A stretch of 64,000 bases of DNA from NCBI GenBank assembly GCA_965237985.1, contig OZ250161.1:620001-684000 (forward strand), in the 5' to 3' direction. Positions within the stretch are counted from its first letter, which is position 1, and each line of letters opens with the position of its first letter. A program made the translations under genes and the position numbers. Shown piece by piece: positions 49,975 through 59,139 of the stretch. The stretch is from G965212025 sp965237985 (GTDB lineage: Bacteria; Pseudomonadota; Gammaproteobacteria; Poriferisulfidales; Oxydemutatoraceae). The notes under the pieces are model-generated. The model saw only the letters and a program-made list of their open reading frames with translations. It was not told where the DNA came from and made no database searches.

Positions 49975-50786
49975 ATCTCGGGTAACCACTATCTTGTTAT
50001 ACTAATTAGTGCCGTAGTCAGATTTCAAAGCTACACAGAAACTGTCAAATAAACCACACGAAGGTGGAGAAATTGAAATCTCTTGAAAACAAAATCTTGA
50101 GTAGAACTTTGGCTCAATTGCAACCACGTCATTCTAACTGTAAACCAGAGGTTTTCCAGACTTGGTGAGTTTCCTGTACGACCAAGGCGGGGATGTCCGC
50201 TTTTTGGACCCACAACTCCCACGCTGGAATCTTTTTGCCAAAAGGTGAAGCCTGTGGCAAAAAAACTCACAGACATCCTTGTGCTGTACAAAGTTGCTCC
50301 ATTAACATGAGTAAACAGTGCGGTAATACTTCGTGATGGCGTTTCCCAGAAGGACAGGTGTTCCAGCGTGCTTCTGCCCGATCGCGAAACCAGTATTGGT
50401 TCAAATGAAAATCCCAAAGCTGGAGGCCAAAATTTTCGGCGGAGACATTCTGTGACGACTGGCTAGGGTGAATGAAATCTCAGCCCGGTTTTGTACGACC
50501 AGACCGACATGACTTTCCCGGCGAATTACGGCCTGTTGTCAGACACGAAAATCTTCGGCAAGCCTGGCCCTTGTGCCAACCTGTGCAAGAAGTTGGCGAC
50601 TCGTTTACAGCTTGTGAAAGTACCGGCCAACTGGCGCGCCCTGGATAAACCGCAATCACAAATGTTCATCAGCGGTCCATACAATTTCTGTTGCCTGAAG
50701 TCTGAGGTGGTTTCACGATTTGGGTGACAGAACGATGCGTAACGACACCTTTCTCTGCATGGGAAAAATAGGCCTTGAAAAAACGA

Positions 50787-50915
50787 TGTTGGTTCACGTT
50801 GGATTTCAAGTTTTGGGTCGCTTTGGGAGCGTTGCGCTTCAGCTTGGCCACTCAGAAGTTCGTTGCCAAGCACTAGGTGTGCCACACGCCATACAGCACT
50901 CGGAAACATCGAACA
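50787..50915 (+). pseudogene. IS3-family transposase OrfA relic
   Basis: The frame KRCWFTLDFKFWVALGALR then ATQKFVAKH-stop-V matches the OrfA start KRRxFTPEFKxxVALEALR...TIQELAAKYQVHP. A related relic at 56470-56600 preserves the second half better. It contains a stop and no intact ends. Confidence 0.6.
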
Positions 50916-51464
50916 GTTGCTGGCAGAGAACGCACTCATAACAGGGTACCTGTTCACAAAATTCATGGCCCTGGATTAATAATGCCTCACTGCTGTCACT
51001 CAGCTGTCCGTTGCTTTGCGGCTCGCTGAAAAGGTATGTCAAGTGAAAACCTGGAAGTGGCACAACCTTGGACAGGTTGTCTCTCAAGACCGCCTGCACC
51101 GTCAGTCGCCTGAGGGCTTCGTCGTGGAAAACACCAAAGGGTTCCCGTGGCTGATAACAGGTACGGGAACCTATACGGCTGACGAGTTTGGCGGCGTTCA
51201 GCTGAAAAGCACGAACTGGCAAGCCGCGCCCAAAGGCGAAGTCAATCCGTAGAAACGTTGTACAAAAGAACACTTGGGAGAATAAAACTGCCTCTCAAGT
51301 CCCGCTCCTCTAGTAGCCGAAAAATAACTTGGAGGACACCAAAGGATAACCGCGCGCCAACAGCAGGCGCGGCAACCGATCCTCCTGGAACAGCCAAACC
51401 CTTAACCGAATGGTTGGTTGCGGCGGCAATTTCAAGATTTACATTCTGGCATGAAAGGTTGCAT

Positions 51465-51535
51465 TGTCGACGTCATAATGGCAGAGTGTGGGGGTCCGCT
51501 GAGTACAGAAAAGTCTATCGGCGAAGAAACTGAAG
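51465..51535 (+). pseudogene. IS3-family OrfB relic (third copy)
   Basis: DVIMAECGGPLSTEKSIGEE can be aligned at DNA level with the NVIMERxWRSLKHEKVYRQE region of the relics at 42.5 and 44.2 kb. Heavily decayed. Confidence 0.45.
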
Positions 51536-51691
51536 GGCAGTCGGGTTGCTCGGCCTGACCCACCTTTTTTCAGTCAGTTTCTCCAGCAAATTATTTTTGA
51601 GTGGATGAGAGGGTAGCGTTACGCCGGCAGGAGACAATTTCTATCAGAAATTTGGGCTATGTCAAGTTCTTAAAAACCATGTTTTAGCCGA

Positions 51692-52681
51692 ATGGTAGAT
51701 TTAAAATACGCCGTCCTAGGCTATAGTAATCTTCATCAGGGGTCTCACTGTGCTGGGAATTATGGGGATGAGATTCAAAGTATAGCAGCAGCTCGCTGCT
51801 TACCAAGTGTCGATGCCATAATCGATCGAAATGAATTGAACCAGTTTTCCAGCTCAGTCAAGCATGTCTTGCTGATGAATGGCTTCTTTGGACTTGGGAG
51901 ACAGGGAGGAAGTGCGTTTCCTCCTTCGGACGATATTATCCCAATTTATTTCAGTTTCCACATTGCAGGATCGGAAAGTTGCAGGGCCTTTTATACTTCT
52001 CCAATATGTCTTGAACATTTCAAGAAATGGGAGCCGATTGGGTGTCGTGACAGGAGCACGGCAGAATTGCTACGAAGTAAAGGTATAAGTACATTTTTTA
52101 GCAAATGCCTGACTTTAACTTTTGGTAGAAGACCCACACCTGAACACAAAAGTAGACTGTTTATTGTTGATGGCGATACCTTACGAATACCGAAGTATTT
52201 GATGGACGATGACAAAGTTCGGAGAGTAACACACAGGTGGGGTGGTTTGTATCCTGGGCAGCAATCCAATATGCAATCAGCTCAGCATCTGTTGGACCTC
52301 TACAGACATGAGGCTGACAAAGTTATTACCACCAGGTTGCACTGCGCTTTGCCATGCCGAGCGATGGGCATTCCAGTTATTTTCATGCCCAAAACGGGCT
52401 CTTATGATCATGGCAGGCTTAGTGTCTATGGGGATGTCGGTGGAAGAATGCCACCTTTAGAAAAATATAGCATAGTATCAACAAACCGGGCGTTCAAATT
52501 CTTTCCCTACTTTTTAAAACGGTTCACACAAAAGGTGGAATCAGCCTTGATGTTTTACGTTTCTGAATTGTATATGCTAAATTTTGATTGGCAGTTTGAT
52601 TGCATGGAGTTTGAAAGTGAGAAAAAGAAAATTCGTCTCTCTCTGCAAGAGCAAATTAAAACGCAATTAAACAAGCTGTGA
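51692..52681 (+). CDS. Polysaccharide pyruvyl transferase family protein (copy 2)
   Basis: 329 residues from ATG 51692, same length as copy 1 and colinear with it: LKYAVLGYSNLHQGSHCAGN, NYGDEIQSIAAARCL, CRDRSTAELLRSKGI, and ITTRLHCALPCRAMGIPVI. Differences are spread over the gene, heavier in the last 100 residues, so the duplication is not very recent. A GT8 gene follows after 90 bp, as a pair that recurs at 57.9-60.2 kb. Confidence 0.85.
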   Translation: MVDLKYAVLGYSNLHQGSHCAGNYGDEIQSIAAARCLPSVDAIIDRNELNQFSSSVKHVLLMNGFFGLGRQGGSAFPPSDDIIPIYFSFHIAGSESCRAFYTSPICLEHFKKWEPIGCRDRSTAELLRSKGISTFFSKCLTLTFGRRPTPEHKSRLFIVDGDTLRIPKYLMDDDKVRRVTHRWGGLYPGQQSNMQSAQHLLDLYRHEADKVITTRLHCALPCRAMGIPVIFMPKTGSYDHGRLSVYGDVGGRMPPLEKYSIVSTNRAFKFFPYFLKRFTQKVESALMFYVSELYMLNFDWQFDCMEFESEKKKIRLSLQEQIKTQLNKL

Positions 52682-52771
52682 GTTGTGGCTGGTGAAATTG
52701 ATCAACAACATGGCAACAAAATGCCATGGAAGTTTACTGTCGACCATTGAGTTTCGTGGGTGCTGAGAGTT

Positions 52772-53788
52772 ATGCCTGCGACGGTTGCAGTTAAATCGAA
52801 ATTTTCCTTCGAGCCAAAGAGCCGAGAGAAGCATATTCATATTGCATTTTCCACGAATGACAATTACGCCCCTCATACGGGTGCTGCCATTGCTTCACTA
52901 CTTTCGAACAATTTCAGCAAAAGAGAAATAAATATTCATATACTTTATTCAGAAATGGGCGACGAAAGTATTCACGCTTTGAAGTTATTGTGCAAGTTAC
53001 GCACTAACACTTTCATTCGCTTTATTAAAATAAATATTGATGAATTCCAATCATTCCCACTACACAGAGGTATACAGGAATTGGAAACTTACCTCAGGTT
53101 AAAACTACCGACGGTTCTTCCTGAAGTAAAAAAAGTAATTTATCTGGATTCAGACATTATTATTATTTGTGACATAGAGAAACTTTGGAATTATGATATG
53201 GGGAGGAATTTTATATTGGCGGTGGAGGTGCCGACTCACCTGCACAAAAAGCGTCTTAAAAAACTAGGAATGAAGGAGACTTCACCCTATTTCAATGCCG
53301 GTGTTCTACTCATGAATTTATCGAAAATGAGAAATTCAGAATTCTATCAAAAATTAATACCTTTTGTAGAAAAAAGATTTAATGTTCTGGAGTTGCAGGA
53401 TCAGGATATTCTGAACACGTTTTTCGAAGGACAGTGGCAGCCCCTGCCTCTCGCTTTTAACGCATTTTGGTGTCTTCTATACAGAGCGAAAAATAATAAA
53501 TTTACATTCTATACGGATGAGGATTTTAAACAGGCACGAAGGAACCCTTTCATTATTCATTTCAATATACACCCCAAACCATGGGAGGCGGGATGCATTG
53601 ATCCAAGACGTAGGCTTTATTGGAAATATCAGGACTTAACTATTTTTGGCTTTCCACGACCTGATAAAAGAATAGACTTGACAAAATTTCTGGGAAATAA
53701 AATTCTTTATTACCGAAAAAAATATATATCAGGAACGGGGATAGTGGTTACGCTAAGAAAACTGAAAATAAGGGTCATGACAAGTTAA
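52772..53788 (+). CDS. Glycosyltransferase family 8 protein (copy 3)
   Basis: 338 residues from ATG 52772 (GTG 52760 possible). GT8 marks: HIAFSTNDNYAPHTGAAIASLL, D-S-D in KVIYLDSDIIIICDIEKLW (the first Asp and last Asp of the DxD motif kept), YFNAGVLLMNLSKM, DQDILN and HFNIHPKPWEAGCIDP. The last five codons and the stop lie inside an IS1595-type element starting at 53772, so the native C-terminus has been replaced (now RVMTS). Probably still functional, as the end of GT8 proteins varies. Confidence 0.88.
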   Translation: MPATVAVKSKFSFEPKSREKHIHIAFSTNDNYAPHTGAAIASLLSNNFSKREINIHILYSEMGDESIHALKLLCKLRTNTFIRFIKINIDEFQSFPLHRGIQELETYLRLKLPTVLPEVKKVIYLDSDIIIICDIEKLWNYDMGRNFILAVEVPTHLHKKRLKKLGMKETSPYFNAGVLLMNLSKMRNSEFYQKLIPFVEKRFNVLELQDQDILNTFFEGQWQPLPLAFNAFWCLLYRAKNNKFTFYTDEDFKQARRNPFIIHFNIHPKPWEAGCIDPRRRLYWKYQDLTIFGFPRPDKRIDLTKFLGNKILYYRKKYISGTGIVVTLRKLKIRVMTS

Positions 53789-53817
53789 GCATGTTTAAAA
53801 ACATGATAAGTATTGTT

Positions 53818-54507
53818 ATGACAATGAAAAACAAATATGTAATTCGTTCAAGAATTTCTGAGCATAAATTTAGAGAAATTATTCGCTATTTTTCTTTGGA
53901 TTTGAACGCCGTTCAAATCCAATAATTAACAAAGTTAAGTAGACAAACTATTAATCAATATTTAAAGGCAATTCGCAAGCAGATTGCCAGAGATTCAACC
54001 AACCAATCTGCCCTATTAGTGGGACAGATTGAAGTTGATGAATCTTACTTTGGGGCAAAAAGAGTCAAAGGTGTGCGTGGTCGTGGCACCAAAGGTAAAA
54101 CCAAAGTATTTGGTTTATTAAAACGCGGTGATAAAGTTTATACTGAGATTATTCCGGATTGCACTGCACCGATTTTAACCAAGATAATTAGAGGTAAAAC
54201 AAGTATAGATAGTGTTATTCATTCTGATGGCTGGCGTGGGTATAATGGTTTAGTAGATTTTGGTTATAAGAAGCACTTTAGAGTTCATCATGGTGAGAAT
54301 GAATTCGCCAGAGGAAATTCTCATATTAATGGCATAGAGTCATTTTGGGGTTATGCAAAAACTAGGTTGGTAAAGTTTAAAGGGATGGACAAAAGTACAT
54401 TCAATTTACATCTTAAAGAATGTGAATTTAGATTCAACAATCGCAAGCAAAATCTTTACAAGATTTTACTTGGAATATTCAGAAAAGAGCCGCTTAACTT
54501 GTCATGA
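53818..54507 (+). pseudogene. IS1595-family transposase with one in-frame stop
   Basis: From ATG 53818 the frame reads MTMKNKYVIRSRISEHKF, then LDLNAVQIQ and TAA at 53923-53925, and continues in the same frame with LTKLSRQTINQYLKAIRKQI, GQIEVDESYFGAKRVKG (first catalytic Asp-Glu segment), HSDGWRGYNGLV (second Asp), and NHxN-like HINGIESFWGYAKTRL (third) to the stop at 54507. A GTG at 54019 could start a 162-residue protein lacking the N-terminal domain. Only the TAA prevents a normal ~229-residue enzyme. Confidence 0.85.
53896..53922. repeat. 27-bp palindrome just before the transposase stop codon
   Basis: TTGGATTTGAACG at one side and CGTTCAAATCCAA at the other, complementary except the central base pair, directly abutting the TAA. 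The identical palindrome is in the other IS copy (57697-57723). Confidence 0.85.
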
Positions 54508-54510
54508 CCA

Positions 54511-55105
54511 AAAAACAATTGTTAGAAAATGAGTGTAAAATAGACCTGTTAGTTTTCATATATGTGCTCCAAATATGAAACTTGTCTAACTACCTAGTTG
54601 AGGCATACTCTTTCACCATGAGCCAATCCAGCAGGGACGTTACGGGCTTCAGAACTGCCTTCCGCCCTTGTGGCCCAAACTAAGAAATAAGGCGATCAAG
54701 CAGCCAGACAAGTTCTGGTGCACCAGTATCACGAACTCCTCAATGTGAAAATCTTTTGTCGGGTCACCAAAGGCGGCCCGGTTCCCCAATCCACCAACCT
54801 GGCCTTCGGCGACCGATTGGAGGTGCGGGCATCCGGATTTTCACGACTGGACGGAGACCTTGACTTGGTGAGGTCTTCGTGGAAGGACTCGGCGTTTTTT
54901 CGAATACGAAAAAACCTGCCGACACAAATTAGAGTGACGGCGGCATGACGAAGCGTACCATCACAGAATGGGACGGCTGCGACAACACCGACTGGCCAAG
55001 CTCAGTGTCTACCCACCTGGAACAGAAGGAAATTTGACGAAAAAAAACCAGTGCTGCCTTACTGTTTGGACAGAAATTTGATTTTATCCAAGGTTGACTA
55101 AATAA
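54511..55105. other. Spacer without a recognised gene
   Basis: A 76-codon ORF at 54718-54948 and a 30-codon ORF from ATG 54954 have no recognisable family. Probably decayed sequence. Confidence 0.4.
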
Positions 55106-56002
55106 TTACAAAAGTGATGTTATGTTAAATTCAGCGAGATTGGGATTGTTTTTCAGATTTGAGGTTTGGCTTAACTTTTTCCAGGACATCAGCCCTAAGC
55201 AAAAGCGATAAATAGAAAGGAGTGGACGGCACAGAAAGGAAAATTTAGCAACAGAATTTTTTATACCTTTTAGCACGGTAATCTCCTTGCTCTTTATGCT
55301 TTTTGGTGCAGTAATCACCTGTGAACTGTTTGTCCATCTAATAACATAATCAGACTGTTGAATATTGTTGTGTGAAAACCCCATCCCACTCCCGACTGTT
55401 CTTACCAAAACATGGAGTTTAGTGATAGAAACCACATTGAGGCGTTCCATAAGTTTTGTCGGTTTCACTTTGAACCATCTTTTCTCGTCAGCAAGATCAG
55501 CCAAAAAGATTTCGGTGTCGCGGTATCCATTCAGATCAGAATACAGAGAAAAAAATAATTCAGGCGAGAATTGCCAAAAGCCGTGTCCACACCAATTGTT
55601 TGCTGGCGAAACATGAATAATCTGTCCACAAGGAGCACATAAGGAGGAGCAATTTTTCAAGGCCTGAGGTATATTGTAGACGTGTTCCAAGCTACCAAAA
55701 TCTATAACAGTATCATAAAGTCCGCGAATATTTGATGGTATAGGCAGGTTCATGTCGTGAATTATTGTTGCGCCCTCGAAATCAGAAAAGTCAATACTGT
55801 CCACAGTATCAGCCCCAAAGTAATTTGTCAGGAGTTGTTCACAATATTTGTCATTTTTATAGTCCGAGCTTGCGGAAATAACATTCCGGACAACAGAGTC
55901 AGGTAAAAAAACCCTCTGCCTGCCTACTGTGATGGTCCTCCCCAAGTTTCCAAATTTCTTTGCGTAGAGCAAAAAATTTAATGCATGAACGTCAATGCCC
56001 AT
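55106..56002 (-). CDS. SAM-dependent methyltransferase-like protein
   Basis: 298 residues from ATG 56002 (MGIDVHALNFLL) with GGAGG about 9 bp upstream. After LLTNYFGADTVDSIDFSDFE it has TVIDFGSLEHVYNIPQALKN, the post-motif II signature of class I methyltransferases in glycan clusters, then IIHVSPANNWCGHGFWQFSP. The classic GxGxG is not obvious. It likely modifies a sugar or a lipid-linked glycan. Its orientation is opposite to its neighbours, and it is intact. Confidence 0.72.
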   Translation of the reverse strand: MGIDVHALNFLLYAKKFGNLGRTITVGRQRVFLPDSVVRNVISASSDYKNDKYCEQLLTNYFGADTVDSIDFSDFEGATIIHDMNLPIPSNIRGLYDTVIDFGSLEHVYNIPQALKNCSSLCAPCGQIIHVSPANNWCGHGFWQFSPELFFSLYSDLNGYRDTEIFLADLADEKRWFKVKPTKLMERLNVVSITKLHVLVRTVGSGMGFSHNNIQQSDYVIRWTNSSQVITAPKSIKSKEITVLKGIKNSVAKFSFLCRPLLSIYRFCLGLMSWKKLSQTSNLKNNPNLAEFNITSLL

Positions 56003-56460
56003 TTCGTTTCCCTCCTGGTTCTAGTATTATGGCAATGTTTAATGACTATTGCTTTCAGAATCCCGTGACTTTGTGTTTTTTTTGAAGTAATGAAACTGCG
56101 ACTTAAACTTTCAAAACACATTATGCGCGCTTCCACCGGTGACGCAGTCCATACTGTAATTTTAGCTGCTCATAAAGGTTTGGACACGTTGCATCTGTAA
56201 TACTTATGCGTTTGCTGTTTGGCAAACTGACCACCGTGACTTTTGTTGCACTTGTGTCTATTCCTAGTCTTAATCTCAGAAGCAATTGTACACGGATTAC
56301 GGTATCAATGCCGTGCTGAAAACTTCTTCGCTTCTTTCAACCCTGAGACTCATAACATTTTACCGGAATAACTGACAACACAAGTGCATATGAACCAACC
56401 AGATAAATTTGTATAACATGTCACTGTCTATTCACACCCTTTCAACAAAAGAAAACAGAC
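56003..56460. other. AT-rich spacer
   Basis: No gene seen; includes the presumed promoter region of the methyltransferase gene. Confidence 0.4.
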
Positions 56461-56469
56461 TCTGAAAAA

Positions 56470-56892
56470 ACGATGTAGATTCACGTTGTATTTCTAGTTC
56501 CGTTAGCTATGGAGGCGTTACATTCCGACCAGACCATTCAGAAACTCGCTGCTAAATACCAAGTGCATCCCATACCGTTTAACACCCATAAACGGCAGTC
56601 AGTTATTAAAGTGCGTGACAGGTTTCTGGCAATCAAGAATGACGCTGCGCTCACTAAACTGGCGCACATTTATAAAGCTTCACTGAAATGTTTATCTAAG
56701 AATAAAGCCAATGACAAAAAAACTTGTCGGCATTTTTTGTGCTGTGCAGAATCGTTCCATGTGGATGAATGGGTGCTCCACTACAAGTTTAATACTTTTG
56801 TTACGCCAAAATACCTTCCTCGGGACACTAATTTAACTTGGTTACCGTCCGCAGCAAGAGACCCCAAAGCTTCTGGCATAGCCACTAAATAG
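56470..56892 (+). pseudogene. IS3-family transposase OrfA relic
   Basis: The start of the ORF, MEALHSDQTIQKLAAKYQVH, matches IS3 OrfA (ALxSDxTIQELAAKYQVHPxQ). Upstream bases 56470-56508 restore more of it in another frame (KRCRFT-like). The following ~90 residues of open frame do not match IS3 and may be chance. Related to the relic at 50.8 kb. Confidence 0.6.
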
Positions 56893-56989
56893 TTTGGAGA
56901 ACCGCTAGATGAAGTACTCAGGTACAACGCAAAGTCCGAAACCCTCAACGGTGGTTATCAAGATCTATATTGTTGGCATAGCAAGTTGC

Positions 56990-57065
56990 ATTGCCAACGT
57001 GATCGTGGCAGGATGTGGGGGGCTGCTCTGACACGAGAAAGTCTACCAACAGGACTGGAGGACAG
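56990..57065 (+). pseudogene. IS3-family OrfB relic (fourth copy)
   Basis: NVIVAGCGGLL, a stop, then HEKVYQQDW aligns with NVIVERLWRSLKHEKVYRQDW of IS3 OrfB. It lies just before IS1595 copy 2 and the third pyruvyl transferase. Confidence 0.55.
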
Positions 57066-57106
57066 TTGCAGGGCTGGGGGCTGTTCCACTTCTATTTTTT
57101 AATCAA

Positions 57107-57846
57107 GGGTCATGACAAGTTAAGCGGCTCTTTTCTGAATATTCCAAGCAAAATCTTGTAAAGATTTTGCTTGCGATTGTTGAATCTAAATTCACATTCT
57201 TTAAGATGTAAATTGAATGTACTTTTGTCCATCCCTTTAAACTTTACCAACCTAGTTTTTGCATAACCCCAAAATGACTCTATGCCATTAATATGAGAAT
57301 TTCCTCTGGCGAATTCATTCTCACCATGATGAACTCTAAAGTGCTTCTTATAACCAAAATCTACTAAACCATTATACCCACGCCAGCCATCAGAATGAAT
57401 AACACTATCTATACTTGTTTTACCTCTAATTATCTTGGTTAAAGTCGCTGCAGTGCAATCCGGAACAATCTCAGTATAAACTTTATCACCGCGTTTTAAT
57501 AAACCAAATACTTTGGTTTTACCTTTGGCGCCACGACCACGCACACCTTTGACTCTTTTTGCCCCAAAGTAAGATTCATCAACTTCAATCTGTCCCACTA
57601 ATAGGGCAGATTGGTTGGTTGAATCTCTGGCAACCCGCTTGCGAATTGCCTTTAAATATTGATTAATAGTTTGTCTACTTAACTTTGTTAATTATTGGAT
57701 TTGAACGGCGTTCAAATCCAAAGAAAAATAGCGAATAATTTCTCTAAATTTATGCTCAGAAATTCTTGAACGAATTACATATTTGTTTTTCATTGTCATA
57801 ACAATACTTTATCATGTTTTTAAACATGCTTAACTTGTCATGACCC
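57107..57846 (-). mobile_element. IS1595-type insertion sequence, copy 2, with 8-bp target duplication
   Basis: 740 bp bounded by GGGTCATGACAAGTTAAGC and its complement, flanked on both sides by TTAATCAA (57099-57106 and 57847-57854), the 8-bp target duplication expected for the IS1595 family. Opposite orientation to copy 1. It inserted in the leader of a pyruvyl transferase gene copy. Confidence 0.95.
57110..57799 (-). pseudogene. IS1595-family transposase, second copy, same in-frame stop
   Basis: ATG 57799; the same N-terminal 35 codons and TAA as copy 1, then LTKLSRQTINQYLKAI and the catalytic region VDESYFGAKRVKG, HSDGWRGYNG, HINGIESFWGYA. Differs from copy 1 at a handful of residues (for example GRGAKGK against GRGTKGK, and AAT against API). 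The exact target duplication shows that this copy transposed intact at its ends. Confidence 0.85.
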
Positions 57847-57881
57847 TTAATCAATTTCTGTAGCAAATTATTTTTGGGTGA

Positions 57882-58853
57882 ATGAGTAATTTGAAATACG
57901 CTGTCTTGGGCTACAAAAACGTTGTGCGGGATGGCGGCGGGAATTATGGAGATGAAATTAAAAGTATCGCAGCAACTTTCTGCTTGTCTGGAGTCGATAC
58001 CGTAATTGATCGAAATGAATTGAATCAATTTTCCAACTCAGATAAACATGTTCTGTTGATGAATGGCTTCTTTGCGTTTGAGAGATCAGGAGAGTATGCT
58101 TTTCCCCCTTCGAGCGATATTGTGCCAATTTATTTCGGTTTCCACATTGCCGGCTCGGAACCTTCCAAAGCGTTTTATACTTCCCCATTTATGTCTGGAG
58201 CACTTCAAAAAATAGGAACCAATTGGGTGTCGAGACCGTGGAACAGCAGAATTGTTAGGAAATAAGGGCATCAAAACATTTTTTAGCAAATGTCTGACTT
58301 TGACTTTTGATAAGAGGTCTGCCCTTCCACGTAAAGGTAAACTGTTTATTGTTGATGGGGATACTTTATCAATACCGAAGTATTTGATGGACGCAAATGA
58401 AGTACAAATAGTAAGCCACCAGTGGCGTGGATCGTATCAGGGACAGCGAGCCAATATGCGTGCCGCTCAGCGGTTAATCGATCTCTATAAATAGAGGCCA
58501 CTGAAGTTATTACCACTAGGCTGCACTGCGCTTTACCTGCCTGGCGATGGGAATTCCAGTTGTTTTTATGCCGCTACCGCGCAAAAATGACTATGGTAGG
58601 GTTAGTGTTTATGCGGATGTTGGTGGTAGAATACCTCTCTTATGAAGTGCTCAGAAATATCTTCAGCTTGGGTGTTCAAATTCCCCCCTACTTTTTAAAA
58701 CAGATGGAGGAGTCATTAAGGTTTTCCGTTCATGAGATATATAAGCTGAATTTTGATTGGCAGTTTGACACCATGGAATTCGAAAGTGAGAAAAAGAAAA
58801 TTCGCCATTCTCTACAAGAACAAATTAAAACGTAGCTGAGCAAGTTGTGAATT
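57882..58853 (+). pseudogene. Polysaccharide pyruvyl transferase (copy 3), decayed
   Basis: ATG 57882 opens LKYAVLGYKNVVRDGGGNYG like copies 1 and 2, but a frameshift near 58220 ends the frame; the match resumes as KGIKTFFSKCLTLTF, breaks at TAG 58492-58494 after LIDLYK, then continues in other frames (MGIPVVFMPL, VYADVGGR) to a last piece LNFDWQFDTMEFESEKKKIR. At least four disruptions. Its leader was hit by IS1595 copy 2. Confidence 0.88.
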
Positions 58854-58884
58854 GCAAACTAAGGTGCCGCATGCGTGAAATGAA

Positions 58885-58980
58885 TCGGCAGTTTGAAACT
58901 CTGGAACTTGGAGCAGATAAAGAAGGAAATCTGTCACTCTCTGCAAGTACAGATTGAAAAACAGTTGACTAAACTGTGAG
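58885..58980 (+). repeat. Tandem partial copy of the pyruvyl transferase 3' tail
   Basis: QFETLELGADKE and, in the next frame, ICHSLQVQIEKQLTKL-stop repeat the tail WQFDTMEFESEKKKIRHSLQ...QIKT-LSKL found just upstream (58760-58850). About 32 codons duplicated and diverged. The ORF is out of use. Confidence 0.75.
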
Positions 58981-59139
58981 GCACTATCCCAAGATAGATC
59001 CAAAAGTTTACGCAGTCGGTTCTGGTCTGTAATGGGCTCTGAAAAGGAACGTTGCAATATTAAAACCCACGGAGAGTGCGATATGATTCCAGACTTTGGC
59101 TATCTCTAAAAACTTCATGTTATAGTGGTGGTGTCCATA

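Larger units (their letters stand above)
49990..51691. other. Long spacer with IS3 relics
   Basis: No intact gene. An IS3 OrfA relic lies at about 50787-50915, an IS30-like block at 51045-51110, and an IS3 OrfB relic at about 51465-51535. The last 30 bases before the next gene (GTCAAGTTCTTAAAAACCAT) repeat the flank of the pyruvyl transferase at 45967. Confidence 0.55.
53772..54510 (+). mobile_element. IS1595-type insertion sequence, copy 1
   Basis: 739 bp with inverted ends GGGTCATGACAAGTTAAGC (left) and its complement (right, final base changed). Flanking octamers GAAAATAA and AAAAACAA agree at 6 of 8 positions, so a duplicated target site is unclear. It cut the end of a GT8 gene. It differs from copy 2 by few bases, including a missing A near 53809. 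Confidence 0.92.

Noticed and set aside
50031..50417. Minus-strand ORF of 128 codons in the spacer after the PP-loop gene
   Set aside because: No motif, no ribosome-binding site and no paralogue; the spacer is full of relics, so chance is the better explanation.
56600..56892. A longer novel protein continuing from the IS3 OrfA relic
   Set aside because: The open frame persists but shows no conserved features and lies in decayed IS sequence.
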